NCBI GenBank assembly: GCA_021397835.1
Contig: JAJFZO010000896.1
Location: 2,830,501 to 2,894,500 of the forward strand
Direction: 5' to 3'
DNA length: 64,000 nucleotides
Origin: Moringa oleifera
Taxonomy: Eukaryota > Streptophyta > Magnoliopsida > Brassicales > Moringaceae
Shown: piece by piece, positions 11,222-22,083 of the stretch
How positions within the stretch are numbered: position 1 is the first letter of the stretch
Layout of the letters: the number at the start of each line of letters is the position of its first letter
Position numbers and translations under genes: made by a program
The notes under the pieces: generated by a model
The model's database searches: none
The model's input: only the letters and a program-made list of their open reading frames with translations
Told to the model about the DNA's origin: nothing

Positions 11222-11737
11222 TTATGTTACAAATTTTGCATCATCAAGATTCTCTAACTGGTTAAGTTCCACCAATACTTCAGAACCCTCATGCTGAAGA
11301 GTTCTAATCATAGTTTTCAAGGAGACCACGATTTTACCTAGTGACAGATCTCCACATAAAGTGATTGATTCATTACCCAACCTAAACTTCATTACTTGGG
11401 TCTTCCAGTTAGTTTGGGTCATTCCTAGTATTTCCAGCCACTGAATTCCTAAAATTACATCAGAGCTTTCCAACCCCAATGGCAAAAAATCATCAGTAAT
11501 GTCAATGCCTTGTAAATGAAACAATACATCTTGACAAATGCCATCATCTCTCTCTAAATTTCGTGATCCCATGGTGACCCTGTAAATAGTTTTTTTTGCA
11601 ATTGGCATCCCTAATTTTTTAACCAACTCTTGAGAAATGAAGTTGTGGGTTGCTTTTGGATCAATCAGTGTCACCACCACTTGTTCCCTAAATTTTTCAT
11701 TCAATTTCATGGTCTTTGGAGTTGTTGAACCCACCAC
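11222..11737 (-). pseudogene. GY1 aspartic protease domain
   Basis: This open stretch of 171 codons is the best preserved part of GY1. It reads VTLIDPKATHNFIS where functional proteases have D-S/T-G, so the catalytic motif is altered (SG to PK). It then gives LVKKLGMPIAKK and DVILGIQWLEILG, both typical of the chromovirus protease and its C-terminal fold. It probably encoded part of a Gag-Pol polyprotein and has no start of its own. Confidence 0.85.
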
Positions 11738-12374
11738 TGAATTAAGAGAAACTTTAAACTTGATTAATTTTTGCCACTTTTAACTCCAGTTCTCCTTCCG
11801 TCGTTGGCTCTTCTTGCTCTTCTCCTCTCTCATTAGGATCATGAACCAGAAACACACTCAACTCTTTCTTTGTACCACGATGCCCAAGAGCCCATTTGTC
11901 ATCTCACCAATAACAAAATCCTTACTCATTTTTTTATTTGTAATTCAAAATTTGTCAACCATTGGATCCTACTGTAAGGCTTGTCCATGGTAGGATTCAC
12001 TGCCATCGCCAGTCGAACCTTTGAAATAATCGAGGTGGTTGATTAAGTTACCACCTCGAGCGTAGTTGAGCATGGCTTTTGTAATCATCAGCTTCTGTTC
12101 AATCCTTTGGGCTAACTCCAGCACTCGGCCCAATGTATTGTGCTCCATAATCTTACTTCCACTTGAATATCGGGTTTTAACCCATTAATGAAATTGCCTT
12201 GTGCTACGTCATCGAAAATGTTATCCAATGAAGCTGAAAGCTCAATAAATTGTCAACAATAGTCTTGTACACTCCCTTTTTGTACCAAAGCCAAACTATT
12301 CATGTAGGGTCCCCGCATGGATAGATCAAAACTGTTTGAGGATTAAGATTTTCATTTCTTTTCAAGGCACAATT
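11738..12374 (-). pseudogene. GY1 gag, 3' portion
   Basis: Read from 12374 leftward, the minus strand resumes gag immediately after the GY2 insertion with RPIVP and KEMKILIL, then GNFINGLKPDIQ and LELAQRIEQKLM near 12080-12110. The region 11760-11990 should carry the zinc knuckle but is too decayed to show a full CCHC box. It joins in sense to the 5' portion at 16241-16531. Confidence 0.75.
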
Positions 12375-12379
12375 GGCCT
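12375..12379. repeat. Target-site duplication GGCCT, left copy
   Basis: GGCCT lies directly left of the GY2 LTR and is repeated at 16236-16240 directly right of the other GY2 LTR. Removing GY2 and one copy joins the two halves of GY1 gag across the site, so the duplication is real. Confidence 0.85.
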
Positions 12380-12605
12380 TGGTGCAACGAAAGATTTGCT
12401 TCGAAAGAGAAGTGAAATAAAATTAGAAAACAAATTCAAAGGTTAAACTTTAGAGAAAAATTTGATAAATTATATTGAATTGCTTCTAACTATTACAATA
12501 AGTCTTTAAATAATGTAAGATAGTAAATTAATAATAAGTAACGTGAAAAAATAAGAAATTAACTTAGACTGAAAATAAGAAACCTAAAAGAATAGAAAAC
12601 TGACT
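12380..12605 (-). repeat. 3' LTR of GY2, truncated
   Basis: It aligns with 15930-16150, sharing AAGATTTGCTTC, AAAGGTTAAACTTTAGAG and AAGTCTTTAAATAATG with scattered differences. The last 80 or so bases of the full LTR are missing here; integrase coding sequence begins immediately to the right. Confidence 0.85.
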
Positions 12606-13822
12606 ATTTCGTTTTATTTCCTCTAACACATCGAATTATATTTTCAAGAGTACGATTAGCCACCTTACTTTGTTCATCAGATTGGAGGTGACTTGTGGCA
12701 CTATACTTCAACGAAGTATCAAATAATTTTCATAAAGTTCTCCAGAAATGATTTAGAAATTTTTTATCCCTATCAAAAGTTTTGAATGAGGAATACCGTG
12801 TAAGCGAACAATCTTATGAAAAAAATAAATGAGCCACATAAGAAGCATCACACTTAACCTCAAATACTTTGTCAGAATTGGGGAGTGCTAACACTAATAT
12901 ATTGCATAATTTTTCTTTTATTGTTATGAAGCTGTCCTCTTGCACTTTGCCTTATTGGAGTTGACCTTTCTTTAGACAATTGATAATAGGCACCATAATT
13001 GTGCTAACTGCTCGAATAAAATGCTTGTAAAAGGTGGCTAGGCCATAGAAGCTCTGCACTTCATGCACAGTTTTACGAACTGGCCACTCATGAATTGCCT
13101 TTACCTTTATCTTGTCAACTTGAATATCATTTCTTCCTGCTATAAAGTGAAGGAGTAAAAGATAGTCATAAAGCTGCATTTTTTAAGATTGATATACAAC
13201 TTGTTAACTTGTAAAGCTAATAAAACTTCTTTAAGATGTGACAAGTGCTCCCTTTCATCTTTACTGTAAATAAGAATATCATCAAAATAAGCCACCACAA
13301 ATTTTTCGATAAATGGACGCAGAATCTGATTTATCAATTGCATGAATGTGTTGGGTGCATTTGATAATCGAAAAGGCATCCTTAGCCATTCATAAATCTT
13401 TAGTTTTGAAAGCTGTTTTTTTTTACTCATCACTTGATTGAATATGAATCTGGTGATATTTGTTTCGTAAATCAAGTTTGGTAAATATCGCAACACCTTT
13501 TAACCTGTCAAGCATATCATTAAGACGTGGGATGAGAAAGCGATACTTGATCGTTATTTTATCAATAGCTCGACTATCCACCCATTCTTCAGTTATCATC
13601 CTTTTTTTGGGTGAGGAAAGCAAGAACTATACAAGGACTTGTACTCTCATGAATCAAACCTTTGTGGAGCAACACATTAATTTGCCACTGTAACTCTTCA
13701 TGCTCAGTTGGGTTCATACAGTAATGTGACAAGTTAGGCAAACTGGCTCTAGGTATTAAATCGATATGATGTTGAATATTTCGCATAGGAGGTAGCTCAT
13801 GAAGTAACTCACTAGGAGACAA
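12606..13822 (-). pseudogene. GY2 reverse transcriptase fused to truncated integrase
   Basis: From 13822 leftward: ELPPMRNIQHHIDLIPRAS and LLHKGLIHES open the [18 protein letters not shown] and [15 protein letters not shown] (13423-13623) hold the first catalytic aspartate. [17 protein letters not shown] and [14 protein letters not shown] (13140-13496) hold the FDD box, intact. KVKAIHEWP and FYGLATFYKHFIR follow (12952-13179). Near 12870 the frame gives [15 protein letters not shown], the start of RNase H. It then jumps within about 20 bases to an integrase stretch with RLFAYT and, near 12680, SATSHLQSDEQ. Most of RNase H and the first half of integrase are therefore gone. Several frameshifts are present. 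Confidence 0.88.
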
Positions 13823-14270
13823 ATTAGTAAATCAGCTAATACCTCTTGGATCATGGGTGGAACCTCAATAATTGGTTTAGATTGGCCTTTCAACACTAAC
13901 GCTACGATGAAGTTTGGCTCTTTAACCTGCTTGAAGAATACTTAGGGCGCTATGTCGGTGAACAATGATTTATCTTCCTTAATAATAGAATTGTTTTTCG
14001 AAGGTTGAGATTGTGGTAATAATACGATCTTTTGTTAAATCGTCAAAAGATAAAGTATTATCTTGTTCTTTATAAGTGCCATGGTCTTCTTAATAAGATA
14101 TGATAAGCGTCCATCTCCACTACGTCGCATACGACCTCATCATTGTAATATTTTTCAATTGACAAAGAAATTTTGCAAACTTCTTGCACTTGAACTTTCG
14201 GATCTTTCTTAATCCATACGATCTTATGTGGAGAAGGATGTTTCTCAATTTTCAAAATTTAATGTTTTCA
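13823..14270 (-). pseudogene. GY2 protease/RT linker region
   Basis: The stretch 14070-14255 reads HPSPHKIVWIKKD, VQEVCKISLSI, VCDVVEMDAYHILL and RPWHL. This is the conserved C-terminal part of the gypsy protease region just before RT. The catalytic D-S-G site would lie upstream, around 14270-14390, where only worn sequence is seen. The interval 13823-14069 is the linker to RT, with frameshifts. Confidence 0.75.
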
Positions 14271-14390
14271 CTAGAGCTTTAGAGACAACATTCTTGCTAC
14301 TGCCACTATCAATAATGACATTGCATATCTTATTATGAACAGTGCATCGGGTTTAAAAGTTCTTGTGTCGTTGAGTGTTATCAAGTTTCT

Positions 14391-15600
14391 TTAGGGGAAG
14401 TAAGAGTCATTATTCTGCAAACTCAACACCATCATAAATTTCTTCTTCAAAAACTTGTTCTTTAGCACTATTATCTTCTTCTGTGAAGTTAATAGATCTT
14501 CTGTTCGAACATTGATTTGAAAGACAACCTGATTGGTTGCATCGAAAACACTTTCCAACATTAAGACGCGCATAAAGATCACTATTGATTTGATGTTGCT
14601 GTTGGTTACTACCTTGAGTATTAGATCGAACTGTGGTTGAAGTGTATTTTGATTTTGTGCTAAATTTTGAGTCGAAGATGTATTTTTATTTTGACTACTA
14701 TTATTGACTGTAGTAGTTGACTCTTTTAAATCATAAAGAACTTCTTGATTTTGTTGTCGAAAGTTACTTCGGGGATACATAATGGATCGGTTGATCTGAG
14801 TTTTTATTTTCATCGTCAATTAATTGTATCTGTCATGGTCCAAATCACTTGAAAAGCAAGTCGGCCTTTGAATAACCATCGTTAGGCCTCCAATGTAACA
14901 AGCAATCAATTAATCTTCTATCTCAAGCAGATTAACTTGTGCATTTAATTGGTAGAATTCTTTTGTGTACTCATTGATAGTACGTTGAGTTGTCGACAAT
15001 TTTGATATTGTTGATATAAAAGTTGCTTATAATTTGAAGGGAGGAATCGTCTTTGTAGTAATTGCTTCATATTGTGTTAAGTGCGAACACGCTGCTTTAC
15101 TTGGCATTGACAATTGTATTGAAGTTGCTCTTAACAAGTAGAGTCTCTACCTTTCAACTTATATGCCACGAGTTTGAATCGGTTTTCTTCTGAAATATTC
15201 AAATAATCAAAAAAAGTTTTCAACAGCTCTTACCCAATCAAGAAAACCTTCAATGTTTAATCAATCGTTAAAACTTGGTAAATTCATCTTCATATTAAAT
15301 TATTGAGTGTGTAGGCTTTGATCTTTATCTTTAAAACAAAAATCTTCTTCATATGAATAATCAAATCTCCATAGCTGCCGTTATTGAACATTCTTCTAAC
15401 CTTGACATCGAAAATCACCATCTCGAAAAGGTGGAAAATAGTCACCTCGAAGGTCAAAAACTTTGGTCGTTCCTCGTGGAAGGGCATCCATATCCTCAAA
15501 TGCATCATCACGCCACCATATAAGAGCTCCTTGGTTTTGCTATTCATAGACCTGTAATGGAACATGCTCATGAAAATTACGATACATGGTTGGTCCTACT
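14391..15600 (-). pseudogene. GY2 gag with zinc knuckle
   Basis: Mixed-frame reading gives gag pieces in order: YGDLIIHMKKIF near 15340, INEYTKEFYQLNAQVNLLE near 14950, and RSIMYPRSNFRQQNQ at about 14780. The zinc knuckle CFRCNQSGCLSNQC lies near 14520, where the histidine of the CCHC box has become cysteine. An acidic tail (EEEIYDG) follows. Many stops interrupt it. The 15600-15910 leader shows no coding signal. Confidence 0.75.
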
Positions 15601-15914
15601 TGAATTAGGTGTTATTGATTCTCGAGCCAATTTGGGATTAGTGTTGATCGTCATGCCCTAGAATTCCTTGAAATAAAATCCGCATGACTTAAGTCTTATT
15701 GGCCACCGTTTTTTATGTTGTCATGTTGATTTGGTCTTTACTCTATAGAATCACGTCTTCCTTCCATAGTCATTGCAGTCATCATTTGTATGAGATTACA
15801 AGGGTTCAATCGATCCCATCAAGTCGTTGCTCGATCTTGTCTAATTGTCGTTCGTTGTCGGTGGTTTGTTCCTACTAAAACCGTCATCAACCGTCAGCAT
15901 AAGGTAAAATCCTT

Positions 15915-15926
15915 GCTTTGATATCA
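15915..15926 (-). promoter_or_regulatory. Primer-binding site of GY2
   Basis: The minus strand reads TGATATCAAAGC a few bases inside the 5' LTR. This resembles TGGTATCAGAGC, the complement of the initiator tRNA-Met 3' end used by most plant LTR elements, with two differences. Confidence 0.7.
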
Positions 15927-15929
15927 ATT

Positions 15930-16235
15930 TTGTGCAGCGGAAGATTTGCTTCAAAAAAGAAGCGAAATAAAATTAAAGAGTGAACTTAAAGGTTAAACTT
16001 TAGAGGAAAATTTGATAAATTGCATTGAATTATCTCTAAACATTATAGTAAGTCTTTAAATAATGCAAAGAAGTAAATTAAGAATAGAAAACGTTAAAAG
16101 AAACTGATTTAGACTAGAAATGGGAAACCTAGAAGAATAAAAAATTGATTTAGAGTAGGAAACTAAGATAAAATAGATATCTAATCAAAATAGGATACTA
16201 TGACACTATATTAGTGTGTACTACATCAGGCATCA
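15930..16235 (-). repeat. 5' LTR of GY2
   Basis: About 306 bases, ending in CA at 16235 next to GGCCT and beginning TGTGCAGCGG or one base earlier. It is the full-length copy; the opposite copy at 12380 is shortened. Confidence 0.85.
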
Positions 16236-16531
16236 GGCCTCTTCATGCTTTCCTATTAATACCCCAATAAGGCATCTCTCTCAAGCCTGACAACTGCTGC
16301 TTCAAGTTTCTCTTCATTGTCGAATCGATGAAAAGAGAAGTACCGTTCTGCCTTCAAAATCCATCCATTCAGATTTGTTCCATCAAAGATCGGCATCTCT
16401 AGTTTATGGAATCTGAAATCCCATCGTGGTCTTGATAACGACGTGATTCCTTCCACCTCTTGACATCGTCCAGCCATAGGAAGCAACTCAGTGACTCCTT
16501 TTCCTTGCCTGCCGATGAGGAAGCAACTCAC
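16236..16531 (-). pseudogene. GY1 gag, 5' portion (with right GGCCT duplication)
   Basis: The open stretch 16256-16531 reads KLEMPIFDGTNLNGWI, KAERYFSFHRF and EEKLEAAVVRLERDALL, the diagnostic retrotrans_gag start of chromoviruses. It runs into the GGCCT site at 16236-16240, where GY2 was inserted; the frame continues at 12374. Two stop codons lie just before the junction. Confidence 0.85.
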
Positions 16532-16705
16532 GCTGACTCCTTTTGAAGTTTAATTAGTTGGTTGAATCTCTTGTTCATAATCTACATCGCCTCCTTCAAA
16601 GAACTCATCACTCTATGAAGCTCCTCTCACAAATGTTCACAATTTGCATTACTGAATCGATGTGTTGGCCTAACATTTTTGGTATTTCTACGCACCGAGG
16701 TCAAT

Positions 16706-16717
16706 GCTTTGATATCA
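16706..16717 (-). promoter_or_regulatory. Primer-binding site of GY1
   Basis: The minus strand reads TGATATCAAAGC, the same variant of the initiator tRNA-Met site seen in GY2, four bases inside the 5' LTR that begins at 16722. Confidence 0.75.
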
Positions 16718-16721
16718 GATT

Positions 16722-17027
16722 TGATATGAACAAACAATTTGTAAACGAAAATTCGAATAAGAGTTGGTTATTCGTGAACTGGGGTTTACTATGAAATTCT
16801 AAGCATTCGAGAGGCTGGACTCTCCAATGAGCTAAGCTCAATTACCGTAAAAAAACTTTCCTTCTCTCAATGCCAGCTATTCCTACTTATCACTTTTCAC
16901 TCCCATTCGGACCACCTAACAGAATTCCATGTCACTCATACTTCAACAAAATCACACATCAGCATTGCTACATTTACTAGAGTTACCCTTATGTCTACAA
17001 TGCGTCAAATGAACCTGTGGCCTAACA
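16722..17027 (-). repeat. 5' LTR of GY1
   Basis: It runs from TGATATGAAC at 16722 to CCTAACA at 17027 (minus-strand start TGTTAGG). It matches 8203-8419 over its right two-thirds. Copia protease sequence continues directly at 17028, giving a precise insertion boundary. Confidence 0.85.
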
Positions 17028-18230
17028 CATCAGCTATTTGAAATAAGGTCTTATTACATGGATTGTATTCATTAAATACTCTTGGGTCTCCTGTCATGTG
17101 GTCTGAGGCTTCAGAATCAACGATCCAGGGCCTTATTTTTTCAATTCCTGTAGCCAGAATAATAGATATATTACTTGGGTGAGCCAACATGTTAATGGGC
17201 TGGTTTGGTGTAGTTGGGGAAGGGATGGACGTCTATGTAATCAGTCTTTGCAAGCCTTCAGTTGTTCCTCGGTGAATGGACTGACATTGATTGGACTGTG
17301 TTCTTCTGATATTGCAGCGGCATGTGCACAGTTTTCTCTATCACCTCGTGCATGATTTGACTTCCAATTAGCAAGGTTACCATGGATTTTCCAGCAAGTA
17401 TCCTTGGTATGCTTATGCCTTTTACAATGCTCGCACCGCGGCCTGCGGTTCTTGGTTTGTTCTGATTTTCTTGAGATGATCAACCGGTGAGTAGTGTTGA
17501 TCCTTCAATAGCAGTTGTGGTATTCGGTCCTAGCTCATTGCCTTCCTACGACTTTCCTAAACCTTTTGGATACTTGGCAGAGGTTTAGTCCCCATGATTC
17601 TCCCCCATCACTTCATCTAGATCCTTATTGGGACCAAGAAGGAAAATGAAGGTTCTCTTTTGCTTAACAATATTCTGCACTTCCATTAGTGAACTTCAAA
17701 AATGCCAAGATGTTTCCAATACCGAGTGAGTAGATTGAAGTATTGAGTGACACTTAACTCCCTTCGCTGCAGGTCATGAAGCCTCATTTTAACTGCAAAC
17801 AACTCCGAGCTAGAGCAGGTTCCTCGAGCAGCTTCCCAAATTTCTTGGCAGTCTTGTATAGTAAGAAAGTTTCACCAACTTTGGCAGTCATTGAGTTGAT
17901 TAGTCCAGACATTACCATGTGGTTTTCTGCCTTCCACATGCGGTCTGAAGGATCTGTTTTGTCTGGAATTGTGGCATCTCTTGTGAGATAATCATCCTTT
18001 CCTTTACCACAAATGAACATGAACACTGATTGTGACCAAGGGAGATCGTTATAGCTGTTGAGTTTGTAACTGGTGATAAGAATAGAAGACTGTCCTGACT
18101 GATGCCTGAACTGGGGCTTGATTATTCAGTTCAATCTTGAAACTGATTTCTGATTCTGAAGACTGGGTACTTCATGCCAATTTTCGCCATTACAGGAGGT
18201 CGACAATGAGGAAGAGATATGGTTCAGAGA
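17028..18230 (-). pseudogene. COP1 gag and protease
   Basis: From 18230 leftward: FICGKGKDDYLT, DRMWKAENHMVMSGLIN and FLLYKTAKK (17784-18026) are the copia gag core. CEHCKRHKHTKDTCWKIHG (17241-17483) is a CCHC zinc knuckle with all four ligands present. WIVDSEASDHMTG (17005-17190) is the protease active site, with the DSGAS glycine changed to glutamate. The protease frame is cut at 17027 by GY1. Frameshifts separate the pieces. Confidence 0.87.
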
Positions 18231-18232
18231 TT

Positions 18233-18481
18233 GGTTCAGATACCAAGAAAATATTAGGGAGAAAAGCTGGAGTTTTTATTCACAAGGAATACTACCATAG
18301 TCCTATTATACTCATTCTGGCCAAATGACAGCCATAATATAAAGGAAAAGAATTCTTGAAGATGAGGAATTTATGAGAATCAGTCAATGGCTTATCCTCT
18401 TATTATGAAACAAGAAATAAAGTACAAAATCTATCCCTAAAATAGAATATACTGAAAATTCTAGCTTAATATCGTTCTGCA
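18233..18481 (-). repeat. 5' LTR of COP1 with adjoining primer site
   Basis: The LTR spans about 18247-18481 and matches 5104-5329. On the minus strand it begins TGCAGAACG at 18481. Directly inside it, 18233-18247 reads CTTGGTATCTGAACC on the minus strand, close to the initiator tRNA-Met primer site. Confidence 0.75.
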
Positions 18482-20125
18482 GTATATTCCTTGAGTATAT
18501 TATTTCTTTACTTTTGCTCTAGTGATGATTATGAGTGACAGTTGGATATTTGAATTTACTAAGCTTGGTAGAATGGGACTGTTTATCATGTTGATGGCTT
18601 CACATCTGACCAATTTGTGTTATGGACCTCTTGGAGGAACTACTGCTGAAAGCATTTTCATCTGAACAACTAGATTGAGGCAATTGAGGTAGCATACGTT
18701 TTGGCCTTGGGAGGGAAGATTTCCTCTGGCTATAATTAAATCCTAAATATAGTTGAATGTGAAAATTAGAACTGCTGAATGCATATGAAACCTTTTTCCC
18801 ATCAGTAAGGCAATCCATATCATTAGAGTATCACCCGGATGACTCAAGTCTCACTGCGGTATAGTTGCATACATCTTAACTATAAAGCTGTTCTTTTCTG
18901 CTCTTGAAAAATAGAATCTTCTTGTTTTACATAAATTCTGTGTTCGTAGTCAAAATTTTCAACCCATTTCAATTGGTGCCTTTGATTTGTATGTTTTTCT
19001 GCCAAAGCTTACTTCAGAAGACATTTTCAGCCACTATAGACAACTGCAGTATTGTTGACCGCTTTACATAATCTTTTATTTGTCTTTAGGAATCTTGCAG
19101 TTGTGCTGGTATCCTAGAGAAGGTTATGGTCACATATATGTTTTTACTAAATTTCCTTGAAGAAAAAATTGACCCTTCCTAGACAAATTCCTTTATGAGA
19201 TTATTTAGGGAAACTTGAAATGGTGGTATGATTCTCTTATTGTCACTCCATTTTGGGGGTTTTAGGCTCTTTTGTTTCTCTACCTTATTTCCTTTCAGTA
19301 TTTTTATTATATTAGTGGGAAAAAAAAATATGTAGTAGCAATTGTGAACTTAAGGTCTTCCCTGTAGCAGGGACATGAGATTCTTCTTTGACCTCGATGG
19401 ATCTGTATCTTGGCAGTCTGTGACTTAAAATATCTGTAATCTTCTAAAGCAGGTGGAGGGTGGTGCATGACCACGAGTTTCAAGCATCATTGTGCTCTTG
19501 TTGGATGGCTGGAGAAGGTTGTTGGCCTACCAATCTGGATGATCTACTAGACGCAGCAAGCTATTAGCTATTTTATAGAAAGGCTGTTAGGGGGGAAGCC
19601 TGGGGGACTGGTAGCCTATCAAATGCGTGTTATGCTTGCTACTGATACTCTAAATGCCCAAGTGTTTGAGATGAGTTTGCATTGCCCTGACAATGTTGGT
19701 GGACTTTAATGTGCTGTGAGGGGCACCTTTTACTGTTATAGGACATAGATCTCTCTGGGTTTGATGTACAGGGGGTCTCTTTAATGGCTGGCACAAAAGT
19801 TGTTTCTGTTGGTTAGAGGGAAGATGGGTTGTATTGTCAAGGCGGTTGTGATCTGTATGGAGTTGCACTAGTTCTTTGGTAGAATAGAAAAATATGAAAC
19901 TATATAATGGGATGATAATTTTTACCCTTTCCTTTTTCCTGTTCTTATCTAACTCTGGTTAGGAAGGAAAAGGGGATTTTCTTGTGAAGAATTTCCGTTA
20001 TCAAGTGCCCAAATCGAAACAAGTTATTTTTATGTTCTGTCTTGCAGAAAAACAAATAAAGAAAAGAAAATGAAAGGGAAGAAGTTAGGAGCCATTTCAG
20101 TATTGCAAAAGAAAGTTCCATTTTT
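18482..20125. other. Unassigned sequence, possibly distal S2P 3' UTR
   Basis: No coding exon or transposon domain is recognised. Base composition is closer to the S2P gene than to the transposon nest. A good acceptor (TTTGTCTTTAG) ends at 19090 and another (AAAGCAG) near 19453. The stretch 19450-19890 looks transcript-like but lacks an open frame. A link with the S2P 3' UTR is inference. Confidence 0.3.
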
Positions 20126-21413
20126 TTATTTGTAGGTCAGAGTGACATTCATTTCACCTAATGTTACAATTGGCGTTTGGGTAGGAGCAATCAGAGTGGG
20201 CGGGCCCCCCAGTTTGAAAGCACAGATTGAGTTGGTGACGTAATCATCGGAAATCCACACAAATGGCCTACAGGCAATCTTTTTCCATGGGCTTAATTCA
20301 CTCAAGCCCAGCGGCATTTTGCTTTTGATTAATTTTGGAGGGTCTCTCTTGAGATATCTGTCAGGTGGTCCAATGTAATTTAAGATCATTTAAGTGCGCT
20401 TGTAATGGCAGATGTCTGAATCTTATCGTGCTTGAATTTCAGAAGAGGGTCGGCTCTGTTTTGGCAGTGGTGGGGGCAACTTGGCCTTTACAAAACAGGG
20501 AAAATTTTAACAGAGTATGGTGAGTGGATAGTTTTATGTGTCACCTGCCACTCTGCTTTTGTGTAATTGCTTCCTAATATATATAATAGAATTAGAAAGT
20601 TGATGGGTGAGTTGTTGGGGCTGATATGATGGCAGAGGTCGCCACAACTTCCACAACTACCGGCACTGTTCCACCTGCATGCACCTAGTGGGAAACCAGA
20701 TATGGGCTCATGTCCCACTCCTCGAATCACGGCCACTTATGTCATGTTGTCTGCATTCTCCCCGTTTTCAATGGCCCCACCGCCTTAGGTAACATTGCTC
20801 ACTCCTGTAGACCCCCATCAACCTCTTAAAGTGATTAACCAAAGCTAAGTCATTCTGAGTGCACTTGGTTTTGTTCAACCTCATCAGAGGAAATTGTCGT
20901 CACATGTGGACCCCGCATCTGCTGGCCATTGACGTCAGAAATTCAACTTTGAGATGCGGAGGAGGCATGTGGCTTATGCAGACACTGCAGGTTGCATGTG
21001 CATGACCAAGGTGTCTTACCCTTTCCTGTCCAGTTTTTTGGGCCGCTCTCTTACTACTTTTAGGCTTCTATAGTATCACAAGCAAGATTTTCTTCTTCTT
21101 TTTTTTTTTAAAAGATAAAAAAAGGCAAAAGTAGGAAAAGATAATAGAAGAGACTGAAAAAGAACTAAGATAGGGTACCAAAACCCACATGACTTTGCCT
21201 TGAAAAGGCATAAAATCTTCAACAATGAGATAGGGTTTGGTATGGTAGTTGAAAAATTCCGTTTCATGCCCTTGTGTCGTGTACTCTTTCAATTTTTGAT
21301 CCCTTTTCCCTTCTCCTCTCCTCTTTCATTAACTCCACCTCTGCCCATAAATATGTAATTACAAATATACATTAGGCAAAGAGGAAGTTAACTAAGTTAC
21401 CATCAAAGAAGGT
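20126..21413. other. Intergenic sequence, no supported gene
   Basis: Two short minus-strand open frames (20126-20389 and 20488-20736) show no recognised motif or splice logic and are treated as chance. The DNA is less AT-rich than its surroundings and includes GACGTC at about 20932. No repeat or transposon domain was seen. Confidence 0.4.
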
Positions 21414-22083
21414 AAAATGGTATTTTATCGTCAAAAATTGATGAAATCGTCTTCAACTTACTTTTAAAATAATTTTTTTTACAAATTACTTTTCTAAAAG
21501 TTTTGAATCAAAGATATTTTTAATCAATAACTTAATAAATATATGATATTATTAAAAAAAATTATACCATTAAAAATTCTCATCAAGATATTTAAAATAA
21601 GATCAATATTCAATATATAATTTTGTTTTATTTAAATTATTAATAATAATTATTTAATTAATAATAAAATTATATATATTATTAAAATTATTATTTAAAA
21701 ATATATAAAAATTTAAAATAATTTATAATTTATGATATAATTTAAATTTTTACATGAATATAATAAAAATAATTTTTTTCAATTGATAACACAGTATAAT
21801 AAATATAACAATACATTAATTTCAAAATTATTAAAAATTATAATTTATTATTTAATATTATTTTTTTAAAAAATATAAATATAAATTAAAATATAACAAT
21901 ACAGTACAATAAATATTGATAATTATTATTTATATTATTAAAATAATATTATAACACCAATTTAGTGTAAATGAATTAAAAATAAAAAAAATTTGATGTT
22001 GAAATATTTTAAAAATTTTTTTTAACATTAAATTAATGTTAAATTTAGTGTATAAGATTGGAGATGGCTTAAGATACCATTTT
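21414..22083. mobile_element. MITE-like AT-rich element with short inverted ends
   Basis: AAAATGGTATTTTA at 21414-21427 is matched by the inverted TAAGATACCATTTT at 22070-22083 with one difference. The 670 bases between are extremely AT-rich and non-coding, with hairpin-prone runs. This fits a non-autonomous DNA element. No clear target duplication was found, so the class is open. Confidence 0.45.

Larger units (their letters stand above)
12380..16235 (-). mobile_element. Ty3/gypsy retrotransposon GY2 nested in the gag gene of GY1
   Basis: LTR-like direct repeats at 12380-12605 and 15930-16235 enclose, on the minus strand, a primer site, gag with zinc knuckle, protease, RT and a shortened RNase H-integrase. 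Five-base GGCCT duplications flank the ends. The 3' LTR and the integrase end are truncated together, and a large deletion has fused RNase H to integrase. It is dead, but clearly younger than GY1. Confidence 0.88.
8203..17027 (-). mobile_element. Ty3/gypsy chromovirus-like retrotransposon GY1 nested in COP1
   Basis: Flanking direct repeats (8203-8419 and 16722-17027) enclose gypsy domains in minus-strand order: gag, protease, RT, RNase H, integrase and a chromodomain-like tail. The right edge at 17027 is sharp: the LTR starts TGTTAGGCC, and the copia protease frame resumes beside it. The left edge is damaged; some LTR and about 40 codons of COP1 are missing there, so no matching target duplication can be shown. 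GY1 itself is split in gag by the younger GY2. Confidence 0.85.
5097..18481 (-). mobile_element. Ty1/copia retrotransposon COP1, host of the nested elements
   Basis: Copia order on the minus strand is complete once the nested gypsy elements are skipped. It runs 5' LTR (18247-18481), primer site, gag (17200-18230), protease (17005-17190), [GY1 insertion], integrase, reverse transcriptase, RNase H, 3' LTR (5104-5329). Protease followed by integrase and then RT is the copia order. The two halves read toward each other across 8.8 kb of gypsy sequence, which shows they were once one element. Frameshifts, stops and deletions leave it inactive. Confidence 0.85.

Noticed and set aside
13460..13693. 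Plus-strand open frame inside GY2
   Set aside because: Antisense of the GY2 RT, which carries the recognisable motifs.
20126..20736. Two minus-strand open frames as exons of a gene
   Set aside because: No recognisable motif, no matching splice phases and no promoter; length is within chance for this composition.
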